Shown: positions 26,087-35,520, counted from the first letter of the stretch. The stretch is DNA of 64,000 nt from ChocPot-Mid sp043804925 (GCA_043804925.1 JAZDIP010000069.1:248001-312000); one strand, 5' to 3'. The notes: generated from the letters alone by a model not told the origin. A program made the numbers and translations.

Positions 26087-26208
26087 AAATTAAATTAAAA
26101 TTATTTCTTTTTAATTTAAATATTTTTTTGTAACATTTCCGATTCTCATGTGTTATATAATAAATATAAGTGCAATTTTGATTTTTCTTACTAATTAAGG
26201 ATTTTATT

Positions 26209-28578
26209 ATGAGAGTATTTGTAACAATTTTATTTTTCTTTCTTATAACAAATCTTTCTGAAGCTGAATGGACTCAGCGTTTTTTTGCAGAAAGCAACAG
26301 GACTTGGATTCAATCGGGTGATGTTTTGTATATGGGACTTGTTAACGGACTTTCTACGTATAACTTTTCAACACAGGAAAAACAATATTACAACAGTTTG
26401 ACATCCGACTTACCGGGAAATTATATTAACTCGATAACTCCATTACACGATGGTTCACTTCTGGTTAGTACAAATAGAGGATTAGCACAAATAATAAATG
26501 GAACAATCACAAACGACAATCCAATTTGTAAGAATTACCCCGATACTGATGCAAGAAATTTATACATTGATTCATCAGAGAATATCTGGACATTTTCCGA
26601 ACACAAGGTTCATAGATGGAATGGACAAGATTGGTTCACATTCAATATTGAAGATTCGATAACTTTTCGCTTTGAAATTATGAGGTTAAACATTCATCAA
26701 AACCAGGTTTGGGTTCAATTCAACGATAGAACTAAGACAAAAACCACATATTACTGGAATGAGGTAAGCGATGAATATATTAAAATAGCCGTTATAGAAG
26801 GTGATTCTATTTCAAAATTATTTCAAACAATAGAAGAATTTCCATATAGACAAGGAACTCCAAAACTCGCAAGTATAGGTAGTAATATCATTCTTAAAAA
26901 TTATAATGGAGTATATATTTATCAGGATTCAGTATGGTCGCTTACAAATATGTTAGATGTTGACTCAATTATGAAACCCAATTACTATTCGGATTTTTTT
27001 GTTGATATGGATGGTAATTTATGGTATTATGTTGGAAATAATAGTGCATTTCGTCCCACTTCCTATAATATTTCAACCGGTGAGGTTACAGAACATTTGA
27101 AATGGGAAAATGATGCTTTCATAACAAAAATAAATGTTATGAATAATGGTCAGGTTGTAGCTTTTTCTACAACAATGCTCTATTTTAAAAATGATACGGG
27201 ATGGGTAAAAGTTTCAGCAGAAGATGTAGGTATTCCTGTAGGTACTAATTTTTACTATCCGAATATTTATAATAATCAAATCTATATTTGGTTCACTACC
27301 ACCAAAGACAGTATTCTTAGGGGAACATTATATTGCATTGAAGATAGTTCAATGATAACACCATATACGGAAAAGAATTTTTATACAAATCTAACACAGT
27401 TTGCTATTAACAAAAACGGTAAAGGAATGTTCAAAGGCAGAAAAGAAGCACTGACTTATGAAGCTGATTCGGCATTCGTGAGACCTAATTTGATATCAAA
27501 CTCAGGAAAAATGAAATCAGCTAATGATGGAAATGTATATTTCAATTATTTACGGATTGATAACACACTTATTTCGCCGAACCTAACAACATGGGAGGGT
27601 AACGATTTAATTAACATTAATATGGGCTTTTCCGATAGCTTAAATGCCAATATAAGAGATTTTGACTTTTCCGAAAATTATTTTTATGCTTTGGGGGATT
27701 ATGAGACAGGACCTGACTCATTAAATTCCTATCTTTCTATTTACTATACAGACACCAAAGAATTAAAAACTTATGATAAGTATAATTCCTGTATGCCGGA
27801 TTATTACTATGAAAGAGTTGGTGGGTTTTTACTTTATCCACGTGATACTGTAACCTATGCCCTGTCAGTGGAGAATGATGAAACTGTTTGGATATCCACC
27901 AAAGAATCATTAATCAGATTTGCTCCCGAAGATTGTCAGATATTTGATTTGCCGGAAGGCAAACCGGCATTAACTCAGATTTATTATGATTTAGGTTCGG
28001 ATGAAATAATCAATAAGACATGGAACAACTATCTTTACATTTTTGATGTCGGAACGGAAACATGGGATAGTCTCGATATTTCAGTAAATGTTTTCAATGG
28101 AAATTTGATTTTATTCAAAAAACTGTTGGACAACCGTATATGGGCAAGCGATAATTTAGGATATATGTACAGGTACGAAGGCAATGGAAAGTTCCTCCCT
28201 TTTAATTTAAAAATATATGGTAAAGACCATCTGGATTTTCCGATTAATGACTTTTGTATTGACGCAAATTTATGGTTGCATCTTGGTACAGATATAGGAT
28301 TGCTTTCAAATAATGATATTCTGCTTTCTGTTGAAGAAGAATTGAAAAATGTAAACGAGATATTAATTTCTCCCAATCCGGCTCTGGATTATATTAACAT
28401 TCAACTCCCTATTAATATTTCCAATATTGAGAATCAAGAAACAGAAATATACAATGTCATGGGTCAAAAATTGATTTCGACAAAAAACATAGGCAAGGTG
28501 GGTATTGGTGAACTTTCTGCAGGTGTTTATATTATTAGATATGGAAATTTAACAAGTAAGTTTATTAAGATTTATTGA
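26209..28578 (+). CDS. Secreted beta-propeller protein with T9SS sorting domain
   Basis: 789 residues: signal peptide (1-19), irregular propeller repeats (e.g. LLVSTNRGLAQIINGT, NIWTFSEHKVHRWNGQDW, TVWISTKESLIRFAPED), and a C-terminal T9SS type A domain starting ISPNPALDYINIQLP and ending LSAGVYIIRYGNLTSKFIKIY. It resembles the protein at 21807 in plan (Reg_prop-like blades, no signalling domain) but with few shared motifs, so it is a distant relative rather than a recent duplicate. Ribosome site AAGGA. A hairpin terminator at 28587-28616 follows. Confidence 0.85.
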   Translation: MRVFVTILFFFLITNLSEAEWTQRFFAESNRTWIQSGDVLYMGLVNGLSTYNFSTQEKQYYNSLTSDLPGNYINSITPLHDGSLLVSTNRGLAQIINGTITNDNPICKNYPDTDARNLYIDSSENIWTFSEHKVHRWNGQDWFTFNIEDSITFRFEIMRLNIHQNQVWVQFNDRTKTKTTYYWNEVSDEYIKIAVIEGDSISKLFQTIEEFPYRQGTPKLASIGSNIILKNYNGVYIYQDSVWSLTNMLDVDSIMKPNYYSDFFVDMDGNLWYYVGNNSAFRPTSYNISTGEVTEHLKWENDAFITKINVMNNGQVVAFSTTMLYFKNDTGWVKVSAEDVGIPVGTNFYYPNIYNNQIYIWFTTTKDSILRGTLYCIEDSSMITPYTEKNFYTNLTQFAINKNGKGMFKGRKEALTYEADSAFVRPNLISNSGKMKSANDGNVYFNYLRIDNTLISPNLTTWEGNDLININMGFSDSLNANIRDFDFSENYFYALGDYETGPDSLNSYLSIYYTDTKELKTYDKYNSCMPDYYYERVGGFLLYPRDTVTYALSVENDETVWISTKESLIRFAPEDCQIFDLPEGKPALTQIYYDLGSDEIINKTWNNYLYIFDVGTETWDSLDISVNVFNGNLILFKKLLDNRIWASDNLGYMYRYEGNGKFLPFNLKIYGKDHLDFPINDFCIDANLWLHLGTDIGLLSNNDILLSVEEELKNVNEILISPNPALDYINIQLPINISNIENQETEIYNVMGQKLISTKNIGKVGIGELSAGVYIIRYGNLTSKFIKIY

Positions 28579-28586
28579 AGAAAAAG

Positions 28587-28616
28587 GGGACACAACTTAT
28601 TTTCAAGCTGTGTCCC
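28587..28616 (+). terminator. GGGACACA hairpin, likely terminator
   Basis: GGGACACA-CTT pairs with AAG-TGTGTCCC, followed by GTTTATTTATTTT. A closely similar hairpin lies at 29542-29573 on the other side of the next gene. Confidence 0.6.
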
Positions 28617-28650
28617 GTTTATTTATTTTCATAACGAAATTAAATTCTTT

Positions 28651-29469
28651 TCAGTTAATTACAATTTTCTTTGTAATTATCTCATTACCGGATTTTAAAA
28701 TGATAAAATATATACCGGTTGTTAGACTTTTAAGTTCAACTAAACTTGAACCTACAATGACATTAAAATCTTTCACCTTATTTCCTATCAAGGTATAAAT
28801 TTCACAACTGAAATATTTTTCTGATTCGATGAACAATGAATTACCAACAAGCACTACAGAAGGTTTGTATCCAAAAATATCATCATTTATAATTGAATTT
28901 GGTTCATTAGTTGTAATAGCTGTTTCAGGATTGTCATCCCAAGCCATGTCTTTAACAATAATATTTGATAAGTCAGATGGGACACTTACTCTAACCCAAC
29001 CATAATGATATTTGTCATTGATTTTAAATCTCAATGCAACAAAACGAAATCCTGCATCCAACCATTCATTTTCAAAATACATAGCCATTGTACTCATACC
29101 GTTATAAGAATTGTACCATCCTGTTAAATTATCACTGATGATATCTCCTTCATTCAGCATGACCGGTGTTCTGTTATTATTGCAAACTATAACTTCATTA
29201 CTGTTTTGATTCGTACCTGAATAAATTTCACAAACATAGGAAATCTCACCCATTCCCTGATTTGCGTGGCTCAAAAAGAATTCGTCAGTACTATCACTGT
29301 TGAAATCAATCCAGAATTGTTTGGCATCCATAAAATCCCTGCCAGCCAATGTAGAATCAATCAAAGTATAAACAACTTTACAATTGATGGAAGTGTTAGT
29401 TAAAAATAAAAAACAAAGTGCAATAAAAAGAATTTTATTGAATTTCGATATAGTAAAATTAAAAAGCAT
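28651..29469 (-). CDS. Secreted protein with T9SS sorting domain, unknown function
   Basis: 272 residues: signal peptide (~1-30; hydrophobic core FIALCFLFLTN), a ~160-residue beta-rich domain with short acidic motifs (DFNSDSTDEFFLSH resembles an FG-GAP or EF-hand-like calcium loop; KYHYGWVRVSVP is typical of a small family of Bacteroidota extracellular proteins), and a T9SS domain (~200-272) ending LTTGIYFIILKSGNEII then KKIVIN. The ribosome site GGAGG is well placed before the ATG. Flanked on both sides by related GGACACA hairpins. Confidence 0.8.
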   Translation of the reverse strand: MLFNFTISKFNKILFIALCFLFLTNTSINCKVVYTLIDSTLAGRDFMDAKQFWIDFNSDSTDEFFLSHANQGMGEISYVCEIYSGTNQNSNEVIVCNNNRTPVMLNEGDIISDNLTGWYNSYNGMSTMAMYFENEWLDAGFRFVALRFKINDKYHYGWVRVSVPSDLSNIIVKDMAWDDNPETAITTNEPNSIINDDIFGYKPSVVLVGNSLFIESEKYFSCEIYTLIGNKVKDFNVIVGSSLVELKSLTTGIYFIILKSGNEIITKKIVIN

Positions 29470-29541
29470 AAAACCTCCATAGTAAATTAATATTCTTAAT
29501 AATAATTACACATGAAAATATAAAATGTTCCAAGAAAAAAA

Positions 29542-29573
29542 AGGACACAAGCTACTTGACAAAGCTGTGTCCT
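29542..29573 (-). terminator. GGACACA hairpin between convergent/tandem genes
   Basis: GGACACAAGCT pairs with AGCTGTGTCC across the loop; preceded by eight A on the plus strand, so on the minus strand it ends in a T-run. It lies just downstream of the gcvT stop (29594) and would terminate gcvT. Confidence 0.7.
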
Positions 29574-29593
29574 TAATATTAAATTTAATTATC

Positions 29594-30682
29594 TTACAAA
29601 AACGGAAATTTCACAACCTCTGCCGGAAATGTTTTGCCTCTTGCTTCAATTTCAATCTGAGAGCCCGGATTCATGTATTCTTTTGCTACATACCCCATAC
29701 CAATCGGCTTATTCAATGAAGGTGATAAATTACCGCTTGTAACAACCCCGATTTCCTTGCCATCAGCAAAGATTTTATATCCGTGCCTTGCAATGAATTT
29801 ATCTGCTTTTACTTCAAAACCAACCAATTTTCTTTTTATTCCTTCTTCTTTAACTTTGGTAATCACATCGCTTGCATTGAATGTGCCTTTAGCAAGTTTT
29901 GTAATCCAGCCCAAACCGGCTTCCAAAGGATTGGTTGTCTGGTCAATATCATTACCATAGAGGCAATAACCTTTTTCAAGACGTAAAGTATCGCGGCAAC
30001 CCAAACCAACAGCTTCTATTCCGAACTCTTTGCCCGCGAAGAAAATTTTATCCCAAACCAATTTTGCTGTATCAAAATCACCACGGAAATAAAGTTCAAA
30101 GCCAAGTTCTCCTGTATAACCCGTTCTCGAGATAATCATATCAATACCGGCTAATTTTCCTAACCTGTAATTGTAAAATTCAATATCCGATAAAATAACA
30201 TCAGTCAGTTTTTGTAAAGTATTCAAGCTATCCGGTCCTTGAACAGCAAGAAGGTTTACCTCATCAGTTTCATTTTTTAATTCAACATCAAAACCTTCAC
30301 TGTTTTTAACGCACCAATCCCAGTCCTTGTCAATATTAGCACCATTGACAACAAGCATAATAAAATCATGACTCATATTGTAAACGAGCAAATCGTCAAC
30401 TATTCCGCCTTCGGGATAACACATCGCAGAATACTGGACTTTCCCTTGAGTCAGTTTTGACGCATCATTAATCGTAATTTTCTGGACAAAAGCCAAAGCA
30501 TCTTTACCTCTTACTTCAAATTCCCCCATGTGTGACACATCAAATACTCCGACTGCAGAACGCACTAATTTATGTTCGTGAATAATTCCGTTAGGATATT
30601 GTACAGGCATTTCATATCCTGCAAAAGGAACCATCTTAGCTCCCAATTCTTTGTGAATTGCATTAAAAATCGTTGTCTTCAT
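29594..30682 (-). CDS. gcvT: Aminomethyltransferase, glycine cleavage T protein
   Basis: 362 residues, normal family length. Conserved features: GAKMVPFAGYEMPVQYP, then VFDVSHMGEFEVRG, V-N-G-A-N-I-D-K-D, ISRTGYTGELGFELYF and the C-terminal barrel with VTSGNLSPSLNKPIGMGYV. It transfers the aminomethyl carbon of glycine from the H protein to tetrahydrofolate in the cytoplasm. The other glycine cleavage genes (gcvH, gcvP, lpd) are not in the window, so it stands alone. The start has a good GAGG ribosome site and a strong terminator follows. Confidence 0.97.
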   Translation of the reverse strand: MKTTIFNAIHKELGAKMVPFAGYEMPVQYPNGIIHEHKLVRSAVGVFDVSHMGEFEVRGKDALAFVQKITINDASKLTQGKVQYSAMCYPEGGIVDDLLVYNMSHDFIMLVVNGANIDKDWDWCVKNSEGFDVELKNETDEVNLLAVQGPDSLNTLQKLTDVILSDIEFYNYRLGKLAGIDMIISRTGYTGELGFELYFRGDFDTAKLVWDKIFFAGKEFGIEAVGLGCRDTLRLEKGYCLYGNDIDQTTNPLEAGLGWITKLAKGTFNASDVITKVKEEGIKRKLVGFEVKADKFIARHGYKIFADGKEIGVVTSGNLSPSLNKPIGMGYVAKEYMNPGSQIEIEARGKTFPAEVVKFPFL

Positions 30683-30739
30683 ATCTACCTCAAAAATATC
30701 TTTCTGTTAAATTCTCATAAAAATCAAAATATTAAAAAT

Positions 30740-30910
30740 AAGGAATGCAATTTGCAAAAAAATCATTTAACATCAATAAATGCTTTCATCTTTTGTTGTT
30801 TTGTTAGTTGTTACAACTGACAAACATAAGAATAATACCATTATTTATTTAACTTCAACAAATGCTTTCATTTTTTCATACTGTTTATTTACTTGTCTGA
30901 TTTTTTGCAA
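30740..30910 (-). pseudogene. Two decayed 3'-end copies of the HhH (ComEA-like) gene
   Basis: The intergenic stretch holds two pieces related to the end of the gene at 32196. At 30740-30789 about 50 bases match 32173-32222 with one mismatch, covering the coding end KMKAFIDVK-stop and its downstream flank. At 30847-30910 a more diverged copy reads QKIRQVNKQYEKMKAFVEVK-stop in the minus frame. Between them (30801-30830) is a palindromic GTTAGTTGTTACAACTGAC also found at 36312-36330. The pieces have no start codon. Confidence 0.65.
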
Positions 30911-30920
30911 TAAAAATTAT

Positions 30921-32120
30921 TTACTTAGAATTATCTAATTCCCATATTTTTTGATAATCCTGCAAATCCTTTTCCCATACCGAAATACCACCATCTTTAT
31001 AATCTTTGTTTATTTTCAAGCATTCTGATGCATACCTTTTAGCTAAAGATATATCTCCCGAAAAGTAATAGACTTCTCCAAGAGTATCCCAAGCATTTAT
31101 ATCAGACGGGTAATAAATTGCTTGAAATTTAGAAAGTTCCAATGCCCCGTTCAATTTTTTTTCTTTAAGTAATTTGTAAATTGTTGAATTAATTAAGTAT
31201 TTAGGAATGGAATTATTATAAATTTCTTTGAATATACTATCAGGATTATTTTTTGTTATATCATTAGCTAAGTCATAAATATATTTTTCGAGGACGCTGG
31301 GCATTAATCCTTTATCCATTAACATGCAAAGAGTATCACCCGATATTAAATTGTTTGATTCATCGAAATACGGGTCCATTGATATTAGATAATCAGGAAG
31401 TATTTTTTTTTTCTGAATAAAATTAATCAGGTCTTCAGTTCGTGGGCTTAATAGTTCTTGCCCTTTTACAATACTTTTAGGAAATCGTTGATACATGCAA
31501 GATACATGCAAATAATTATATTTTCCTAAATAAAAATACAAATAATCTTGAGTAGGAAGACTTGTGTATTCCTTTTTATCAACTTTATAAACAACAATTT
31601 CATTTGAATTATCTTTTAAATTAAAAACTTCATCATCAACAAAATGAAAATATTCCTTATGGATTTGAAAAAAAGCAGAATCAATAAAGTCTGATAATCT
31701 CCGGAAATTATTATTTGTTGTTATTATTGTGATTCCCCTTGTAACAAAAGGAATTACAGAAGACAGACTATGAGGATGCCAATGGCTGCTAAAAACATAT
31801 TTTAAAGGTTTGTAAGGGAAGTACGCTTTTAAAGAGCTAATGATTTTTTCCCCTTCAATGGTATGGTCTTTCAAAATTTCTGTTGATTTCTTATGATTGT
31901 AGATTGGTGTTTCTAATAAAGCTATAAAATTATCAAATTCAACGATTGTGCTTTTTGTAATAACTTTTTTTTCATTTGTACTGTCGATAAACATAAAATA
32001 CAAACCATCATTAATTTTAGATATCTTATAATAATCTTGATTCGATGTATCATTAGGTTGACTAAAAACCACATTTATTGTCATCATTGAAATAATGAAT
32101 ATTACTGAAAATAATCTCAT
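30921..32120 (-). CDS. Secreted metallo-beta-lactamase-fold protein with degenerate metal motif, plus TPR
   Basis: 399 residues: signal peptide (1-20), a metallo-beta-lactamase-like domain (~30-290) and a C-terminal TPR-like helical part (~310-390, with INAWDTLGEVYYFSGDISLAK). The metal motif is H113-W-H115-P-H117-S, where active members have H-x-H-x-D-H: the Asp is replaced by His and the last His by Ser, so catalytic activity is doubtful. Layout matches the 'Zn-dependent hydrolase with TPR' proteins of Bacteroidota. Ribosome site AAGGA precedes the ATG. Confidence 0.75.
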   Translation of the reverse strand: MRLFSVIFIISMMTINVVFSQPNDTSNQDYYKISKINDGLYFMFIDSTNEKKVITKSTIVEFDNFIALLETPIYNHKKSTEILKDHTIEGEKIISSLKAYFPYKPLKYVFSSHWHPHSLSSVIPFVTRGITIITTNNNFRRLSDFIDSAFFQIHKEYFHFVDDEVFNLKDNSNEIVVYKVDKKEYTSLPTQDYLYFYLGKYNYLHVSCMYQRFPKSIVKGQELLSPRTEDLINFIQKKKILPDYLISMDPYFDESNNLISGDTLCMLMDKGLMPSVLEKYIYDLANDITKNNPDSIFKEIYNNSIPKYLINSTIYKLLKEKKLNGALELSKFQAIYYPSDINAWDTLGEVYYFSGDISLAKRYASECLKINKDYKDGGISVWEKDLQDYQKIWELDNSK

Positions 32121-32195
32121 ATTAATCCTTAAAATAACTTAAAAAAAATAAAATAATCTTTGGATATAAAAAAAGGAATGTAATTTGCAAAAAAA

Positions 32196-32684
32196 TCATT
32201 TAACATCAATAAATGCTTTCATTTTTTCAAACTTTTTCTTGCCGATGCCTTTGATATACATAATGTCTGAAGCCATTGTAAATGGATGTTTTGTGCGGTA
32301 TTCAATGATTTTAAGTGCAGTACTCTCCCCTACTCCCGGTAGTTTCATTAGTTCAAGTTTTGAAGCAGTATTAATATTAATGGACCCTGATGTTATTTTG
32401 GGTTTTGGTTGAAATCCGGTTTTCTTAATAACAGTATCACCCTTTTCAAGTTTCGGGTTTGTATTGTTTTTAATGTCAGTTCCTGTGTATGTTGTTTTTT
32501 GTGCTTCTGCCAAGCTGTCCAAAGCAGAATATATCTGTTGATTTACTACTTTTGTATCATTTTTTTCAGTATCGAAAGTCTTAATAACAAGCCCAATAAT
32601 CAATCCGAAAAGAATAATTGAGCTTATTGTCAATTCAGCTTTCGAAACACCAAAAATATTTTGCAGTTTAGCTACTATACTCAT
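32196..32684 (-). CDS. ComEA-like helix-hairpin-helix protein
   Basis: 162 residues: one membrane segment (SSIILFGLIIGLVI, ~20-36), a polar linker, then a double helix-hairpin-helix domain (~100-160): ININTASKLELMKLPGVGESTALKIIEYR and DIMYIKGIGKKKFEKMKAF. The INTA...LPGVG signature is that of ComEA, the DNA receptor for natural transformation, but many Bacteroidota carry such proteins of unknown role. Two decayed copies of its 3' end lie at 30740-30910. Confidence 0.88.
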   Translation of the reverse strand: MSIVAKLQNIFGVSKAELTISSIILFGLIIGLVIKTFDTEKNDTKVVNQQIYSALDSLAEAQKTTYTGTDIKNNTNPKLEKGDTVIKKTGFQPKPKITSGSININTASKLELMKLPGVGESTALKIIEYRTKHPFTMASDIMYIKGIGKKKFEKMKAFIDVK

Positions 32685-32714
32685 AAGTAATCATTAAAAA
32701 TTTAAGAATATGCA

Positions 32715-32760
32715 AAGTTAAGAAAGAATTAACAATTGACAATTCACAATTAACAATTTT
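32715..32760. repeat. AATTAACAATTGACAATT repeat
   Basis: AATTAACAATTGACAATTCACAATTAACAATT, the reverse-complement class of the TTAATTGTTAATTGTCAATTG block at 38200-38232 and of the in-gene GAATTGTGAATT units at 9257-9291. Confidence 0.7.
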
Positions 32761-32848
32761 TTTATTCAATTGATTTTTATGTAATTTGGATTTGATTTTC
32801 TTAATAAAATCAATAAATTGTACATTAAAAACATTAATATCAATAGAC

Positions 32849-33148
32849 ATGGATAACGAAATTATTAACAAAGTAAAAGAACTTGCCAAGCAGGCAAAGT
32901 CTTTTTTGGATTTTGATAAAGTTGTTGTTTTCGGTTCCTTTTCAAAAGGAATGGAAAACATAGAAAGTGACATTGATGTTGCTTTTTTTGTCAAAGAAAT
33001 TAGTCCAAACCATTGGCTGTTATCTGCAAAATTATTTGAACTTGTAGATAAAATTGATATTCGTATTGAACCGATTATTTTAAATGAGAAAAATGATAGA
33101 AGTGGATTTGCTAAAAATATTCTTGAAACAGGTGTCATTATTTGCTGA
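32849..33148 (+). CDS. MNT-type nucleotidyltransferase (MntA-like), without a HEPN partner
   Basis: 99 residues when started at the ATG at 32849; the longer frame from 32786 would only add a sequence overlapping repeats. The polymerase-beta-type site is intact: G29-S30-F-S-K-G and S40-D41-I-D43-V-A. In HEPN-MNT toxin-antitoxin systems the MNT protein neutralises the HEPN RNase by adenylylation. The usual adjacent HEPN gene is missing: upstream is the ComEA-like gene on the other strand, downstream an intergenic gap and an EF-G paralogue. It may be an orphan antitoxin or a standalone enzyme. Confidence 0.88.
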   Translation: MDNEIINKVKELAKQAKSFLDFDKVVVFGSFSKGMENIESDIDVAFFVKEISPNHWLLSAKLFELVDKIDIRIEPIILNEKNDRSGFAKNILETGVIIC

Positions 33149-33393
33149 AACTTGTTATTATTAATAATTCAATCTGTCTTGAAGAATCACTCTAAAAAGA
33201 ATTATTTTAAATAATGAGACTTTCAGAAAGACATGATGTTTTGTCATTTTCCTATCACAATTTTAACCCAATAGACAATAATTTTAAAAAAATATTTTCC
33301 TTATCTCAAACATTTTAAATATATTGCATATCTTTGTTTAGCAAGAAATTAAATATTTATAAATTATAAAGATAGTATATTAGTGGAGAAATT

Positions 33394-35520
33394 ATGAAAG
33401 TTTTTGAGACACAAAAAATTCGGAATATTGCGTTGGTAGGGCAAGCAGGTTCAGGTAAAACAACCTTATGCGAGTCTATTTTATTCACGTCAGGAGCATT
33501 AAACCGCCAGGGAACAGTCGAGGAGAAAAACACTGTTTCAGATTACCACGAAATTGAACAGGAGAGAAACCACTCGGTTTTTGCTACTCCAATGTTCACA
33601 ACATATAATGATAATAAAATAAATATAATAGATACTCCCGGATACAGCGATTATTTCGGAGAAGTTTGTGCGGCACAAAAAGTAGTTGAAACAGCTGTGA
33701 TAGTTATTAATGCACAAAACGGTATAGAAGTCGGTGCCGAAAATTCTTTTGAACATGCTTCCAAACACGGCAAATCCATTGCATTCGTTCTTAATAAATT
33801 AGACATGGAACATGCTAAATTTGACGGTCTTATCGAAGAATTGAAATCAAGTTACGGCTCTTCCTGTACTGTTGCTCAATTTCCCGTAAACATGGGTTTG
33901 GGCTTTAATTCTATTGTTGATATAATCTCAAATTCAATGTTTGTTTTTTCTTCTGATGGAAAGTTTGAGAAAAAAGATGTTCCTGATAATATGAAAAGTA
34001 AAGCAGATTCTTACAGAAACGAATTAATTGAATCAATCGCGGAAACCGATGAAGACTTGATGAATAAATACTTTGATGCAGGTGATTTAAGTCCTGAAGA
34101 TATTAAAACAGGATTAAGAAAAGCAATTGCCAATCGTCAGATATTTCCGGTACTTTGTTCTTCAGGAAAATTAAATTCCGGTACAAAATCATTTTTAAAT
34201 TTTATCGTTGAATATCTACCCTCCCCCACCGATGGAATGCCATGGGAAAATGAGGAAGGAACAGAAGTTCCGGTAAATCCATCAAAACAAAATGCAATGT
34301 TCGTTTACAAACTTTTTTCGGAAGCTCATCTTGGGGACATGACTTTTTACAAGGTTGTAAGTGGTAATTTGAAAACAGGATTGGATTTATTGAACGAGCA
34401 AAAGAATCAGATGGAAAGGTTCAATCAGATATTTGTAGTAAATGGTAAAAAGAGAGATGATGTTGAGAGCTTAGCGGCAGGTGACCTTGGTGCATCGGTT
34501 AAACTTAAATCTACACAAATTAACCACACATTGCATGACAAAGGATTCAATGTTTCTTTCAAGCCAATTGAATTTCCTCAACCAATTGTCCGTGTTGCCG
34601 TAGTTCCAAAGACAAAAGGCGAAGAAGAAAAAGTAGGTATGGGATTGAACGCAATTTGTCTTGAAGACCAATCATTGAAATTACAACATTCCCAAGAACT
34701 CAGACAAATGATATTGTTCGGTCAGGGTGAATTGCAATTATCTGCAGCAAAGTGGCGGCTCGAGCATAGATATAAAGTTCAAGCAGAATTTATAGAGCCG
34801 AGAGTTCCTTACAGGGAAACAATTCAAAAGCAAGTCAAGGGTAATTACAGGCATAAAAAACAATCCGGTGGTGCCGGTCAGTTTGCTGAAGTTCATATGA
34901 TGATTGAGCCATGGTATGATGGAGTTCCTGACCCCAAGGAATTGACAATTCGGGGACGGGATATGCACGAACTTGATTGGGGTGGTAAACTTGAATTCGT
35001 GAACTGCATCGTTGGCGGTGCTATTGAACAGAGATTTTTACCTGCGATTTTAAAAGGTGTAATGGACAAAATGCAGATTGGTCCTTTGACCGGCTCTTAT
35101 GTCCGGGATATCAGAGTATTTATTTATGACGGAAAAATGCATCCGGTTGATTCAAACGAAGCCGCCTTCAAAACAGCAGGTATGATGGTATTCAAAAATA
35201 ATTTTATAGAAGCGGCACCTAAAATTCTTGAACCTATGTATAATGTAGTAATAAAAGTTCCCGAAGATTTCGTAGGTGATGTTATGAGCGACCTTCCAAC
35301 ACGCAGAGGTGTAATTCAGGGAATTGATGCCGAAGGTCATTATCAAAAAATCATCGCAAAAATGCCTTTGGCAGAGCTTGACAAGTATTCACCGGCATTG
35401 CGTTCAATGACACAGGCAAAAGCGACTTACGCAGCCGAGTTTGCAGAATACCAGAGCGTACCTCCAAACGTTCAGCAGGAATTGATTGAAGCGTATAAGA
35501 AATCGCAGACGGAGGAGTAG
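33394..35520 (+). CDS. EF-G paralogue (EF-G-2-like GTPase)
   Basis: 708 residues with the five EF-G domains. GTPase motifs: G1 GQAGSGKT (16-23), G3 D80-TPG83, G4 NKLD (134-137). Domain IV contains KQSGGAGQFAEV and domain V MSDLPTRRGVIQG. It differs from the housekeeping factor: the P-loop is not AHIDAGKTT and the switch I motif RGITI is replaced by RNHSV, as in the secondary EF-G group represented by Thermus EF-G-2. Such paralogues bind ribosomes but their role (translocation backup, recycling or stress) is unsettled. It stands alone, with GGAG before the ATG and a repeat-derived terminator after it. Confidence 0.9.
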   Translation: MKVFETQKIRNIALVGQAGSGKTTLCESILFTSGALNRQGTVEEKNTVSDYHEIEQERNHSVFATPMFTTYNDNKINIIDTPGYSDYFGEVCAAQKVVETAVIVINAQNGIEVGAENSFEHASKHGKSIAFVLNKLDMEHAKFDGLIEELKSSYGSSCTVAQFPVNMGLGFNSIVDIISNSMFVFSSDGKFEKKDVPDNMKSKADSYRNELIESIAETDEDLMNKYFDAGDLSPEDIKTGLRKAIANRQIFPVLCSSGKLNSGTKSFLNFIVEYLPSPTDGMPWENEEGTEVPVNPSKQNAMFVYKLFSEAHLGDMTFYKVVSGNLKTGLDLLNEQKNQMERFNQIFVVNGKKRDDVESLAAGDLGASVKLKSTQINHTLHDKGFNVSFKPIEFPQPIVRVAVVPKTKGEEEKVGMGLNAICLEDQSLKLQHSQELRQMILFGQGELQLSAAKWRLEHRYKVQAEFIEPRVPYRETIQKQVKGNYRHKKQSGGAGQFAEVHMMIEPWYDGVPDPKELTIRGRDMHELDWGGKLEFVNCIVGGAIEQRFLPAILKGVMDKMQIGPLTGSYVRDIRVFIYDGKMHPVDSNEAAFKTAGMMVFKNNFIEAAPKILEPMYNVVIKVPEDFVGDVMSDLPTRRGVIQGIDAEGHYQKIIAKMPLAELDKYSPALRSMTQAKATYAAEFAEYQSVPPNVQQELIEAYKKSQTEE

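Noticed and set aside
28610..28798. Plus-strand frame after the 26209 propeller gene.
   Set aside because: Antisense to the T9SS domain of the gene at 28651 and begins in a terminator.
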